Assembly: GCA_052386745.1 (NCBI GenBank) | Contig: JBQTJW010000016.1 | Coordinates: 151,469-215,468 of the forward strand | Direction of reading: 5' to 3' | DNA: 64,000 nt | Source of the DNA: Panacagrimonas sp052386745 | GTDB lineage: Bacteria; Pseudomonadota; Gammaproteobacteria; Nevskiales; Nevskiaceae | Part shown: positions 46,035 to 56,200 of the stretch, piece by piece | Layout of the letters: each line of letters opens with the position of its first letter | How positions within the stretch are numbered: the stretch's first letter is position 1 | Program-made: the position numbers and the translations under genes | The notes under the pieces: generated by a model | What the model saw: the letters and a program-made list of their open reading frames with translations, nothing else | Databases searched by the model: none | What the model was told of the DNA's origin: nothing

Positions 46035-47098
46035 CGCGTGACCAGCTGGTCGATCTCGTCCAGGGCGGTGACACGGCGTCCGGGCTCGACCTTCGCCATC
46101 TCGATCTCGCGGGCGCCAACCTCGCCGGAGCGGTCCTGGAAAAACTCGACCTGCGCGGCGTCAACCTGGCCGGAGCCGACCTGCGCGAATCCATCCTGCT
46201 GTCCTGCCGGCTCGACGGCGCCCGGCTCGATCGTGCACAGCTGCATCTCACCGCCGCATCGCGTTGCGTGTTCGTCGGCGCAAGCTTTGCCGGAAGCGTT
46301 GGCCCGGCGGTGCAGTTCACGGAATGCGAGATGGTTGGGTGCAGCTTCGACGAGGCACGCATCCCGCAGGCCGCTTTTGCGCGCTGCAATCTCGCCGACG
46401 CCCGCTTCTGCAAGGCCGACATGGAGCACGTGGTGATCGCCGAAGGAAACTGCGCGGGCATCGACCTCAGCGGAACTCACCTGTTCCGGACCGTGCTGCT
46501 CAAGGCCGACCTGCGGCAGGCGCAGCTGACGGATGCGTCCTTCGACGGCGTGATCCTGGTTGGCGCGCAACTGGCGGGACAGCGTCTGGCAGGGCAGAGC
46601 CTGGTTCGCTCGCAGATGATGGACGCCAATCTTGAAGCCTGCGATTTTTCTGGTGCTGACCTCACCCAGTGCAGCTTTCGCGGTGCGCGGCTGACGGGCT
46701 CCCGAATGATCAAGGCCCTGGCGGCCAACGCGATCTTTCTTGAAGCCGATGCACGCCACGTCGATTTCCGCGGCGCCCGACTGACCCAGGGCATCTTCGT
46801 CGGGGCGCAGCTGGCCGGGGCGGATTTCTCGGACTGCGACCTGCAGCAGGCGCTGTTCATGAAATCGCATTGCACAGCGGTGAGTTTTTCGGGCGCCGAC
46901 CTCACCTATGCCGACTTCTCGCACGCCGACCTGAGCGATGCGAATCTCAGCGGCGCCGGGATGTTTCGCGTCAAACTTCACCAGGCAAAAACCGCTGGCG
47001 CGCGCATCACCGACCTGGCTCGCGCGCTGGGTGACGATCCCGACCTGCTCGAAGCCGAACGGTGGCGCCCCAGGGAAGTACGATTTAAGGAGGCTTGA
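46031..47098 (+). CDS. pentapeptide-repeat protein
   Basis: 355 aa, almost all right-handed quadrilateral beta-helix pattern (LAGANLAGAVLEKLDLRGVNLAGADLR-type rows) to about residue 325, then a short charged tail. It starts with an ATGA overlap onto the DUF2169-pentapeptide gene, so it is translated with it. Sequence rows resemble the C-terminal part of that protein, suggesting a duplicated and split relative. Pentapeptide folds often mimic DNA or serve as scaffolds; a scaffold or protective role in the PAAR-like module is plausible but unproven. Confidence 0.85.
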   Translation: MTRDQLVDLVQGGDTASGLDLRHLDLAGANLAGAVLEKLDLRGVNLAGADLRESILLSCRLDGARLDRAQLHLTAASRCVFVGASFAGSVGPAVQFTECEMVGCSFDEARIPQAAFARCNLADARFCKADMEHVVIAEGNCAGIDLSGTHLFRTVLLKADLRQAQLTDASFDGVILVGAQLAGQRLAGQSLVRSQMMDANLEACDFSGADLTQCSFRGARLTGSRMIKALAANAIFLEADARHVDFRGARLTQGIFVGAQLAGADFSDCDLQQALFMKSHCTAVSFSGADLTYADFSHADLSDANLSGAGMFRVKLHQAKTAGARITDLARALGDDPDLLEAERWRPREVRFKEA

Positions 47099-47108
47099 AG
47101 GAACGCTC

Positions 47109-47765
47109 ATGACAACCATCCCCATCCGCGCCCGGCGGTCCCCGTCCGGGCCCATCCATCTGACTGGCGAGGTGATCGGCATCGACGCGGCCGCCGTGAC
47201 CGTGCGAACCGCGGCCGGCGTGATCGTCACCCGCAAGGCGGTCAGCTGCCTTCTGGAACCGGAAGCCGGTGACAAGGTGCTGGTATCGGGCGCAAGCGCG
47301 AGCGAGGGGTACGTGATCGCGGTACTGGAACGCTCGGCTTCCACCCCGCAACGGCTGCGCCTGTCCGGCGACACCCGTCTGACGGTCGAGAACGGAAGCC
47401 TGCAACTGCTCTCCGAACAGGGCATCGAGATGAAAGCCGGCAGCGCCGTATCTATCGACGCCCCCAGGCTGGAGGCGCGCGCACGCCACGCGCACCTCAT
47501 CTTCGGCGAGCTGGCCTGCATCGGGCGGACCTGGCACGCCGCCCTGGACAAGCTCGGCTTCGTCGGCCAGGCGATCGAGGTCGTTGCCGAGCGTTTGAGC
47601 CAGCGGCTCACGCACAGCGTGCGCGAGGTCGAGCAGGTGGATCAGCTCCGCAGCGGGCAGATCGATTACCGCGCATCGGGCAATGCCAGTCTTCGCGGTC
47701 GGAATACCCTCGTCACCGCCTCCGAGCTGGTCAAGCTCGACGGCGACCAGATCCACCTGGGCTGA
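47109..47765 (+). CDS. DUF3540 family protein (T6SS PAAR-like module)
   Basis: 218 aa. It starts MTTIPIRARRS; AAGGAGG is about 16 bases and GAAGGAA about 6 bases upstream. N-terminal beta-strands (HLTGEVIGIDAAAVTVRTAAG), an acidic PEAGDKVLVSG turn, and a C-terminal helical part with VAERLSQRLTHSVREVEQVDQLRSG are the DUF3540 pattern. These genes occur with DUF2169 and DUF4150 in T6SS clusters; biochemical role unknown. Confidence 0.8.
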   Translation: MTTIPIRARRSPSGPIHLTGEVIGIDAAAVTVRTAAGVIVTRKAVSCLLEPEAGDKVLVSGASASEGYVIAVLERSASTPQRLRLSGDTRLTVENGSLQLLSEQGIEMKAGSAVSIDAPRLEARARHAHLIFGELACIGRTWHAALDKLGFVGQAIEVVAERLSQRLTHSVREVEQVDQLRSGQIDYRASGNASLRGRNTLVTASELVKLDGDQIHLG

Positions 47766-47780
47766 GAGAGCCTGCGAATC

Positions 47781-48176
47781 ATGTTCGCCAATACGCAAAT
47801 GATGGGAATGGACACCGGTTTTCCGGACGTCTGCCTCACCCCTACTCCGGCGGGACCCGTGCCGATTCCCTACCCCAATATCGCCATGGGGCCAACCGCC
47901 ATTCCCAACGTGCCCACGGTGCTGTTCGGCGGCGCGCCCGCGCATAACATGGGGACGCAGATTCCGATGACCAACGGCGACAATGCCGGCGTTGCCACCG
48001 GCGTGGCCTCGGGCATGGTGATGGGGCCGTCCAAGCACCTGACCGGTTCGTTCACCACCCTGGTCAAGGGAATGCCGGCAACGCGGCTGACCAGCGCCTC
48101 CCTGCAGAACGGCACCAACTGTCCCGGGGTACGCGTGGTGCCCAGCCAGCCCAAGGTCCTGATCCTCGCACCGTGA
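47781..48176 (+). CDS. PAAR-like DUF4150 spike-tip protein
   Basis: 131 aa. A compact PAAR-like fold of Pro- and Gly-rich strands (VCLTPTPAGPVPIPYPNIA, then GTQIPMTNGD), matching DUF4150. Lacks the C-terminal toxin found in 'evolved' members, so it would only sharpen VgrG and bind cargo through the adaptor. 15 bases after the DUF3540 gene, 82 bases before the FHA gene. Completes the DUF2169-DUF3540-DUF4150 set. Confidence 0.85.
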   Translation: MFANTQMMGMDTGFPDVCLTPTPAGPVPIPYPNIAMGPTAIPNVPTVLFGGAPAHNMGTQIPMTNGDNAGVATGVASGMVMGPSKHLTGSFTTLVKGMPATRLTSASLQNGTNCPGVRVVPSQPKVLILAP

Positions 48177-48258
48177 AAAATCCTCGGGACAAGCAGCCTC
48201 GAATCGCCGGCCCTGGCCGTAAACTCCGCGTCAGTGGACGAACCGGGGGCACGCGGTA

Positions 48259-49854
48259 GTGATCACCGTCGAAATCACGAAAATCCAGGGCCTTGCACCG
48301 CCGCGGCGGATGTCGGCCCGGTTCGATGAACAGGGCGGCACGGTAGGCCGTTCGCCGGACTGCACGCTGGTGCTGCCGGACGAGACGCGCACGGTCTCGC
48401 GCGTCCACGGCCAGATCAGGTTCCAGGACGGCGCCTACCGGCTGACCGACCAGGGCGCCAACCCGGTGAAGGTCAACGGAGCGCCCATCGGTCGCGGCGC
48501 GTCCGCGGTCATCAAGGCCGGCGACCTGATCCAGATCGGCAGCTTCGAACTCAGGGTGAGTGCGGAGGAAAAGGTTCGCGCGCAAGCGCCCGCCGCAGCG
48601 CCGGCTCCGCGCCCGGCGGGCGGTGGCGGCAACCCGTTCGATGACCTGTTCGGCACGCCGTCGCCGGCATCCGATGCCTCGCCGTCGTCGAGCTCCGATC
48701 CGTTCGCCGGGCTGGGTTTCAGCGCGGCGGACCACAAGCCGGCGCCGCAATCCCCGCCACCGAAGCCGGACCGCTCAGCGCTGCCCGGTGATTTCGATCC
48801 CATGGCACCCGCGCCCAGGACCGCGGACGCACTGCCACCCGCCGGCGCCGGCCTGCCCGATGATGCGTTTGACGCCCTGTTCTCCAGCCCGCAGGCGCCA
48901 GGCTCGGGCAGCCTAGACGCGCTGTTCGGCCTGGGCGCGGATACGTCGAAGGACCCGTTCGCCAGCGGCGCCCTGGCGAAATCACCGGCTCCGGACGATG
49001 GCGGCAACCAGAGCGGCCTGACGCAGTGGCTGGGCGGAATCAAGGCGCCCACGGCCGCGGCGGTTCCCGATCACGTCCCAGAGATCAACACGCCGTTCCA
49101 GCCGCCGCCTGCGCGGGCACGCCCGGCGCCCGTACTGCCGGGCATCGATGATTTCCTGACGCCGACCCCGGCCTCTCCTGCGCCAATGCGGGAAAGCCCG
49201 GTGCAAACCCCGCCGCCGGCCCCTGCGTTCCGAGCGTCGACCGCGGGCAGCGATGAACTGCTCGACGCCCTGCTGGCCGGTCTCGACGCCCCGGGCCTGT
49301 CGCTGCAAGGGCTCTCGCCCGAACTCATGCACACGCTCGGCAGCCTCGTGCGTGAGGCCACGCAGGGCACGCTCGGACTGCTGAACGCACGCGGGGCCAT
49401 CAAGCGCGAGATGCGGGCGGACGTCACCATGATCGCCAGCGGCCGGAACAATCCGCTGAAGTTCTCGCCCGACGTGACCGCGGCCCTGCGTCACCTGCTC
49501 GGCCCGCCCACGCCCGGCTTCATGCGCGCGGAGGACGCGATGCAGGACGCCTACAACGACCTGCGCGCGCACGAGTTCGGCTTCATGGCCGGCCTGCGCG
49601 CCGCGCTCACCGGCGTGCTCAAGCGTTTCGAGCCGCAGCAACTGGAGGCGCGCCTGCCGAGCCAGGGCGGGCTCAATTCCCTGCTGCCGATGAACCGCCG
49701 CGCGCGCCTGTGGGACCTGTTCGGCGAGCTGTACCGCGAGATCGCGCAGGAAGCCGAGGAAGATTTCCACGCCCTGTTCGGGCGCGAGTTCCTGCGCGCC
49801 TACGAAGAGCACGTGCACGCCGTCGAGCGTGATCCGGACCGCCGCAAGACGTGA
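48259..49854 (+). CDS. tagH: type VI secretion FHA-domain protein (TagH-like)
   Basis: 531 aa. N-terminal FHA phosphothreonine-binding domain (about residues 20-90; GRSPDCTLVLPDETRTVSRVHGQI), a long Pro/Ala/Asp-rich disordered middle (about 105-325) with repeated DPFAGLG/DALFGLG-like motifs, and a C-terminal T6SS-FHA domain (about 340-530; LGSLVREATQGTLGLLNAR, FHALFGREFLRAYEEH). In other systems it is activated by PpkA phosphorylation. GTG start. Its stop lies 17 bases before the tssJ start at 49872. Confidence 0.92.
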   Translation: MITVEITKIQGLAPPRRMSARFDEQGGTVGRSPDCTLVLPDETRTVSRVHGQIRFQDGAYRLTDQGANPVKVNGAPIGRGASAVIKAGDLIQIGSFELRVSAEEKVRAQAPAAAPAPRPAGGGGNPFDDLFGTPSPASDASPSSSSDPFAGLGFSAADHKPAPQSPPPKPDRSALPGDFDPMAPAPRTADALPPAGAGLPDDAFDALFSSPQAPGSGSLDALFGLGADTSKDPFASGALAKSPAPDDGGNQSGLTQWLGGIKAPTAAAVPDHVPEINTPFQPPPARARPAPVLPGIDDFLTPTPASPAPMRESPVQTPPPAPAFRASTAGSDELLDALLAGLDAPGLSLQGLSPELMHTLGSLVREATQGTLGLLNARGAIKREMRADVTMIASGRNNPLKFSPDVTAALRHLLGPPTPGFMRAEDAMQDAYNDLRAHEFGFMAGLRAALTGVLKRFEPQQLEARLPSQGGLNSLLPMNRRARLWDLFGELYREIAQEAEEDFHALFGREFLRAYEEHVHAVERDPDRRKT

Positions 49855-49871
49855 CCGCACCAGGACTTTCC

Positions 49872-50390
49872 ATGCGCAGTTTCCCGGTTCGCAGGGTTCG
49901 CAGGCTCGCACCGCTGCTGGTGGCGCTGGCTTTGGGCGGATGCTTCGGCAAGAAACCCGACCCGATCGCCACGCCGGCGCCGCCACCTCCGCCCAAGACT
50001 ACGGAGTGGCAGTTGGTCAGCGCGGCCGATCTCAATCCCGATGCCGGCGGGCGCCCTTCCCCGCTCGTGGTGCGCGTGTATTCGCTGCGCGCGCTGGACA
50101 GTTTCCGCGCCGCCGATTTCTTCTCGCTGTACGAGAAGGACGAGCAGGTCCTGGCCGCGGACCTGGTGAGGCGCGAGGAGTGGATCCTCAAGCCCGGCGA
50201 AACCCGCGAGGTCAAGGGCGAACTTCCGCCCGAGGTGAAGTTTGTGGCGGTGGTCGCGGCCTTTCGGGACGTGAGTCGCGCCACCTGGCGTGCCTCGGTG
50301 CCCGTTCCGCCCGGACCCAAGGGCATGCTCACGCTGCGGGCCGACGGCAAGTCGGTGGGCCTGGCCTTCGAGTCGGTGGTGAAGGACTGA
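49872..50390 (+). CDS. tssJ: type VI secretion lipoprotein TssJ
   Basis: 172-aa outer-membrane lipoprotein of the TssJLM membrane complex. Signal peptide with lipobox LGGC (Cys24), Pro-rich linker (about 30-43), and transthyretin-like beta-sandwich with VVRVYSLRALDSFRAADFFSLYE (about 65-87). I choose ATG 49872, which has AGGA 6 bases upstream; a GTG at 49851 overlapping the FHA stop is possible. Confidence 0.92.
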   Translation: MRSFPVRRVRRLAPLLVALALGGCFGKKPDPIATPAPPPPPKTTEWQLVSAADLNPDAGGRPSPLVVRVYSLRALDSFRAADFFSLYEKDEQVLAADLVRREEWILKPGETREVKGELPPEVKFVAVVAAFRDVSRATWRASVPVPPGPKGMLTLRADGKSVGLAFESVVKD

Positions 50391-50463
50391 GAGCCTGTGA
50401 GGAATTCGCCCACCTACTGCGGACGCCGCCCTCGCTACGGCGTTCGAATTTTTCACAGGCTCT
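50390..50463. repeat. long inverted repeat between tssJ and tssK
   Basis: 19-base arms (50390-50408 and 50445-50463), differing only by two G/T positions that would form G-U pairs in RNA, beginning AGAGCCTGTGA and ending TCACAGGCTCT. An inner stem ACGCCG / CGGCGT (with flanking bases) fills the middle, and a run of five T residues lies in the right arm. It could act as a transcription-attenuating hairpin or as a miniature element (MITE). It begins on the last base of the tssJ stop codon. Confidence 0.75.
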
Positions 50464-50507
50464 GAGACGATGAGTTCGTTGCACGCGCAATCACAGGACT
50501 GACAGCC

Positions 50508-51842
50508 ATGTCGTGGAGCAAGAAGGTCGTCTGGTCGGAGGGCATGTTCCTCCAGCCGCAGCATTTCCAGCAGCAGGACCGCCACGCCGAGCGCATGCTC
50601 GAAAACCGCACCGGCGAAATCACCGCATACCCCTGGGGGTTCGCGCACCTGGTGCTGGAAGAATCCGCGCTCGCGCTGGGCAAGGTGTCGCTGAGCGCCG
50701 CCCGCGGCGTGATGCCGGACGGCACCGCCTTCGATTTTCCCGAGCAGGACGCCGCGCCGCTGTCGCTGGAGATTCCCGCAACGGCCAAGAACGAACTCCT
50801 GTTCCTGGCCGTGCCGGCGCGTCGCCACGGTTCGGTGGCGGTGGACAGCGGCGATTCGGCCGATGCCGCCTTCGCCCGCTACAAGGCGCAGGACGTGGAG
50901 GTGGCCGACCACAACGGCGGCTCGGAGAACCGCGCGCCGCTGCGCCTGGGCAACCTCAACCTGCGCCTGCTGCTGGCGCGCGAGCAGACCGACGGCTGGG
51001 TGACGCTGGGCGTGGTGCGCATCGTGGAGCGGCGTGCGGACAATCTCGTGGTGCTCGATCGCCAGTACATCCCGCCGTGCCTTGCCACCAGCGTCAGCCC
51101 GGTGCTGTCGGCCTACCTGCAGGAGCTCGAAGGCATGCTGCACCAGCGCGGCGAGGCGCTGGCCTCGCGCCTCGCGCATCCCGGACGCGGCGGCGTGGCG
51201 GAGATATCGGACTTCCTGTTCCTGCAGACCGTCAACCGCTACGAGCCGCTGGTGGCGCACCTGCGCAACGTCGCGCCGCTGCACCCGGAAACCCTGTTCC
51301 GCATCGGCGTGATGATGGCCGGCGACCTTGCCACCTTCCGCGACGGCCGCCGTGCCGCGGCCTACCCGCGCTACCTGCACTCGCAGCCGGAGCGCTGCTT
51401 TCCGCAGCTGATGGCGGAGCTGCGTTCCAGCCTCAGCGTGGTGCTGGAAACCACCGCCATTCCCATCGAGCTGCAGGAGCGCAAGTACGGCGTGCGCGTG
51501 GCCATCATTCCCGACCAGGAACTCATCCGCACCGCCGGCTTCGTGCTGGCCGTCAACGCGCAGCTTCCGGGTGAACAACTGCGCGCGCGCTTCCCGGCGC
51601 AGGTCAAGCTGGGCCCGGCCGAGAAGCTGCGCGACCTGGTCAACCTCCAGCTGCAGGGCATTGCGCTCAAGCCGCTGCCGGTGGCGCCGCGGCAGATTCC
51701 CTTCCACGCCGGCTTCACCTATTTCGAGATGGACCGCAGCGGCGAGATGTGGAAACAGCTGGAAAAATCCGGTGGCCTGGCCATGCACGTGGCCGGCGAT
51801 TTCCCCGGGCTGGAAATGGAATGCTGGGCGATTCGTTCATAG
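50508..51842 (+). CDS. tssK: type VI secretion baseplate protein TssK
   Basis: 444-aa trimeric adaptor linking the baseplate to the TssJLM membrane complex. Start MSWSKKVVWSEGMFLQPQHFQQQDRH is the family hallmark, with the C-terminal ALAVHLPG-like GLAMHVAGDFPGLEMECW ending. Normal length. Preceded by the inverted repeat; 9 bases before tssL. Confidence 0.97.
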   Translation: MSWSKKVVWSEGMFLQPQHFQQQDRHAERMLENRTGEITAYPWGFAHLVLEESALALGKVSLSAARGVMPDGTAFDFPEQDAAPLSLEIPATAKNELLFLAVPARRHGSVAVDSGDSADAAFARYKAQDVEVADHNGGSENRAPLRLGNLNLRLLLAREQTDGWVTLGVVRIVERRADNLVVLDRQYIPPCLATSVSPVLSAYLQELEGMLHQRGEALASRLAHPGRGGVAEISDFLFLQTVNRYEPLVAHLRNVAPLHPETLFRIGVMMAGDLATFRDGRRAAAYPRYLHSQPERCFPQLMAELRSSLSVVLETTAIPIELQERKYGVRVAIIPDQELIRTAGFVLAVNAQLPGEQLRARFPAQVKLGPAEKLRDLVNLQLQGIALKPLPVAPRQIPFHAGFTYFEMDRSGEMWKQLEKSGGLAMHVAGDFPGLEMECWAIRS

Positions 51843-51851
51843 AGATCGGAC

Positions 51852-53168
51852 ATGGCCATTGATCCGGATGACCCCTTTGCCCCCCGGGCCGACGACCGCA
51901 CGGTCATGGTGCCGACGCCGCGCCGTGCCCAGTCCAAACCGGCCGACGCGCCGCGCCCCCCGCCCGAGGCACCGCCCCGCCCTGCCGCCGCCGCGCCGTC
52001 CATCGAGAGCCTGCCCGACGCGGCCGGCGCCAACCCGCTGCTGGCTGCCGCCACGCCGCTGCTCGACCTGATTCCGCAGCTGCGCACCGCCACGCAGGCC
52101 GATCCGGTGCTGGTGAAGAGCCGGCTGGTGGACGGCATCCGCGCCTACGAGCAGTCCGCGCGCAAGGCCAATCTGCCGCCGGAGCAGATCGTGGCCGCGC
52201 GCTACGTGCTGTGCACCTTCGTGGACGAGACGGCGTCCAACACGCCCTGGGGCGGCTCCGGCCAGTGGGCCGAGCAGAGCCTGCTGGTTACCTTCCACAA
52301 CGAGGGCTGGGGCGGCGAAAAGGTGTTCCAGCTGATGTCCAAGCTTTCCGAGAACCCCAAGGCCAACCGCGACCTGCTGGAGCTGATCGAGATATGCCTG
52401 GCGCTCGGTTTCAAGGGCCGTTTCGGGGTGCAGGACAACGGCGCGGCGCTGCTGCTGCAGGTGCGCGAACGGCTGTTCGAGATGCTGCGCAAGGAACGTG
52501 GCGAGCCCGAGCGCGAACTCAGCCCGCGCTGGGCCGGCACCCGGCTGCCACGCAACGCCGTGCTCAGCGCCCTGCCGCTCTGGGTGGTGGTGGCGGCCAC
52601 CGCGCTGATCCTCACCGTCACCTTCCTGGTGCTCAGCTCGGTGCTCAACCGCAAGTCCGACCCGGTGTTCGCCAGCATCCGCGGCATCCAGGCGGCGCAG
52701 GCGGAGACGCGCGAACCGGCGCCGGAGCCCGCGGCTCCCGTCCCGCCGCGGCTGGCGGTGCTGCTGGCCAGCGACATCGCCGCGCACCTGGTGGACGTGG
52801 GCGATTACGCCGACCGCAGCATCGTCACCATCCGCTCCGACGGCTTCTTCGCCCCCGCCAGCAACAGCATCCCGGACAAGATGATCCCGCTGCTGGACCG
52901 CATCGCCGCCGCCGTGAACAAGGTGCCGGGCAAGGTGCTGATCGTCGGCCACTCCGACAACCAGCCCATCCGCTCGGTGCGCTTCCCGTCCAACTGGCAC
53001 CTGTCCACCGCGCGCGCCGAGGCCGTGGCCGAGCGGCTCGGCAAGATGGTGGAGCCGGGACGCATCCGCTCGGAAGGCCGCGCCGAGTCCGAACCCATCG
53101 CCCCCAACGACACGCCTGCCAACCGCGCCCGCAACCGCCGCGTGGACGTGCAGGTGCTGGTGGATTGA
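51852..53168 (+). CDS. tssL: type VI secretion inner-membrane protein TssL with OmpA-like domain
   Basis: 438 aa. N-terminal acidic, Pro-rich cytoplasmic tail (about 1-60), DotU domain (about 65-225; ARYVLCTFVDETASNTPWG is the hallmark), one membrane helix (about 237-262, PLWVVVAATALILTVTFLVL), and a C-terminal OmpA/MotB peptidoglycan-binding domain (about 320-438; VLIVGHSDNQPI, NRARNRRVDVQVL). This is the extended TssL class that anchors the complex to the cell wall directly. Confidence 0.95.
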   Translation: MAIDPDDPFAPRADDRTVMVPTPRRAQSKPADAPRPPPEAPPRPAAAAPSIESLPDAAGANPLLAAATPLLDLIPQLRTATQADPVLVKSRLVDGIRAYEQSARKANLPPEQIVAARYVLCTFVDETASNTPWGGSGQWAEQSLLVTFHNEGWGGEKVFQLMSKLSENPKANRDLLELIEICLALGFKGRFGVQDNGAALLLQVRERLFEMLRKERGEPERELSPRWAGTRLPRNAVLSALPLWVVVAATALILTVTFLVLSSVLNRKSDPVFASIRGIQAAQAETREPAPEPAAPVPPRLAVLLASDIAAHLVDVGDYADRSIVTIRSDGFFAPASNSIPDKMIPLLDRIAAAVNKVPGKVLIVGHSDNQPIRSVRFPSNWHLSTARAEAVAERLGKMVEPGRIRSEGRAESEPIAPNDTPANRARNRRVDVQVLVD

Positions 53169-53211
53169 TGCCCAGAACCAGAATCATCGGCGCCAAACGA
53201 GCACCAGCCGC

Positions 53212-56200
53212 ATGAAAAAGATAATCGGCTTCTTCACCCATCCCCTCTTCGTCGGCCTGGTGGGCCTGGTCGCGGTGGCGCTGGTGGTGTGGTTCGTCGG
53301 CCCGCTGGTGGCGGTGGCCTCGTGGCGGCCGCTTGAACCGGAGTGGGTGCGCTGGGCGCTGATCGGCCTGTTCGCCCTGCTGATGCTGGGACGCCATTTC
53401 TGGCGAATCGCCAAGGCCAGGATGGCCAGCCGCCGCCTGGTCACGGCCATGAAGCAGGCGCCCGCGGCGCCCAACGAATCGCAGCAGGAGCTGCAACTGC
53501 TGGGCGAGCGCTTCGAGGACGCGGTGGCGCAGCTGCGCTCCATGCGCCTGTCCGGCAAGGCCGGCGGCGGCATGTCCGGCTGGCTGGCGCGCTCCAGCGG
53601 CCAGTACCTGTACGAGCTGCCGTGGTACGTGTTCATCGGCCCACCGGGCTCGGGCAAGACCACGGCGCTGGTCAATTCCGGCCTGAAATTCCCGCTGGCG
53701 GACAAGCTGGGCAGCCAGTCGATCAAGGGCGTGGGCGGCACGCGCAACTGCGACTGGTGGTTCACCGACGAGGCGGTGCTGATCGACACCGCCGGCCGCT
53801 ACACCACCCAGGATTCCGACCAGGCCGTGGACCGCTCCGCCTGGGAAGGATTCCTGGGCCTGCTGAAGAAGTTCCGGCCGCGCCGTCCCATCAACGGCAT
53901 CCTGCTGGTGATCAGCGCGGGCGACCTGCTGACGCAGTCCGCGCGCGAGCGGGCGGCCCACGCCGAGGCGGCGCGCGCGCGCATCGCCGAGCTGTACGAG
54001 CGCCTGCAGATCCGCTTCCCGGTGTACGTGCTCGTCACCAAGGTCGACCTGCTCGCCGGCTTCACCGAGTTCTTCGCCGACCTGGGCAAGGAGGAGCGCG
54101 CGCAGGTCTGGGGCACCAGCTTTCCCTACTCGCAGGACGCCAGCGCGCCCGACCCGCTGGCCTCGCTGGACGCCGAGTGGGAGGCCCTGCTGCGGCGCCT
54201 GTTCGACCGCCAGCCGCAGCGCCTGCGCGACGAGCGCGACGTGACCAAGCGCGCGCTGATCTTCGGTTTCCCGCAGCAGGTGGCGGCGCTCAAGCCGGCG
54301 GTGATCGAGTTCCTGGGCCAGGTGTTCGTCAAGTCGCGCTTCGGGCCGGCGCCGCTGGTGCGCGGCGTCTACCTCACCAGCGGCACGCAGGAAGGCCGGC
54401 CCATCGACCGCGTGGTGGGCAACGTGGCGCGCGCCTTCGGCTTCGACGGCAATCCGCTGGCCCTGCAGAGCGCCAGCGGGCGCAGCTACTTCCTCACGCG
54501 CCTGCTGGGCGATGTCATCTTCGAAGAACAAGCGCTGGCCGGCACCAACATCAAGTGGGAGAAGCGCCGCCAGCTCCTGCAGTGGGCCGGGTTCGCGGCC
54601 TGCGCGCTGGTGGGCGTGGGCCTGCTGGCGGCCTGGGTGATCTCGTACTCGCGCAACGACGCCTACGTGCGCGACGTGGCGGAAAAATCCACCCAGGTGC
54701 GCCAGCAGGTATCGGCCATGCCCGCGCGCGCCGACAGCAACGTGGTGGCCCTGCTGCCGGCGCTGGAAGCGGTGCGCCGCGTACCTCAGACCGATGCCCT
54801 GATCGATGGCGTGCCGGTCTCCATGACCTTCGGCCTGTACCAGGGCGACAAGCTCCAGGCCGCCTCGGAGCAGGCCTATCGCAACCTGCTGCGCAGCGCC
54901 TTCCTGCCGCGGCTGATCTACCGCGTGGAGGAGCGCCTGCGGGACATCCCCGCGACCGACCTGGAGCAGACCTACGAGGTGCTCAAGGTCTACCTCATGC
55001 TCCAGGACCGCAAGCACCTGCAGCCCGACCACGCCACCGCCGTCATCGAGTACGACTGGCAGAGCGCCCTGCCGCGCGAAGTCACCGCCGAGCAGCGCGC
55101 CGCGCTGAGCGAGCACCTGAAGCAGCTGTTCGCGCTGGACGACTATTCCTCGCCCCTGGCCGTGGACCCGCTGCTGGTGGCCAAAGCGCGCAGTGCGCTG
55201 ACGCGCTTCGAACTGCCTCAGCGTGTCTACAGCCGGATCAAGCGCGAGGGCATCGGCGCGGAATTCCCCGAGTTCAACGCCGCCGCCAAGGGCGGGCCCA
55301 GCGCGGCGCTGGTGTTCCAGCGCCAGAGCGGACAGGCGCTGTCCAAGGGCGTGCCGGGCATGTACTCGTTCGACGGCTACCACAAGGCGTTCCAGTCGCG
55401 CGTGGGCGAGGTCTCCCGGCAGCTCGCCACCGAGCAGTCCTGGGTGCTGGGCATCGGCGCCAAGGCGGGCGCTGCCGACGAGCCCGCCGCGGTCGACGGC
55501 GACCCGGTGGCCGAAGCCGTGCGCCGCCTGTACCTGCAGGACTACGTGCGCGTGTGGGACGCCTACATCGCCGACGTGCGCCTGAAGCGGCCGGAGACGC
55601 TGTCGGAAAGCATCCAGATCGCCCGCATCCTCTCCGCGCCCGATTCCCCCATGCCGGTGCTGATGAAGGCCCTGGTGCGCGAGACCACGCTCTCCACCAG
55701 GCAGGAGGCCGAGAAGGACCTGCGCGACAAGGCCGTGGAAAAGCTCCAGGCGCAGAAGGACCGCCTCGGCAAGCTGTTCGGCGGCACGCCCACCGAGGGC
55801 ACCGGTGGCGCGGCCGAGACCAAGAGCGTGGAAAGCATCGTCGACGACCATTTTGCCGCCCTGCGCGCCTGGGTGCTCGGCCCCGGCGGCGGCACGCCCG
55901 CGCCCATGGACGGGGCGCTGGCGCTGGTCAACGAGGTGTACATCATGCTCAGCAACACGGAGACGGCCCTGCAGGGTGGCAACCCGCCGCCGCCGAGCGA
56001 GGCGCCCAGCCGGGTCAAGGCCGAGGCCGCGCGCATGCCCGAGCCGTTCAAGTCGATGCTGCAGGACCTTTCCACCTCCGGCACCAGCCAGGTGCTGGGC
56101 GCCACTCGCAGCAACCTGTCCAAGGGCATCGCGCAGTCCTTCGGCGACTTCTGCGCGCAGGCCACCGGCGGCCGCTACCCGTTCACGCCCGGCAGCGCCC

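Noticed and set aside
47781..48176. Toxin domain on the DUF4150 protein
   Set aside because: The gene ends at 131 aa, directly after the PAAR-like fold.
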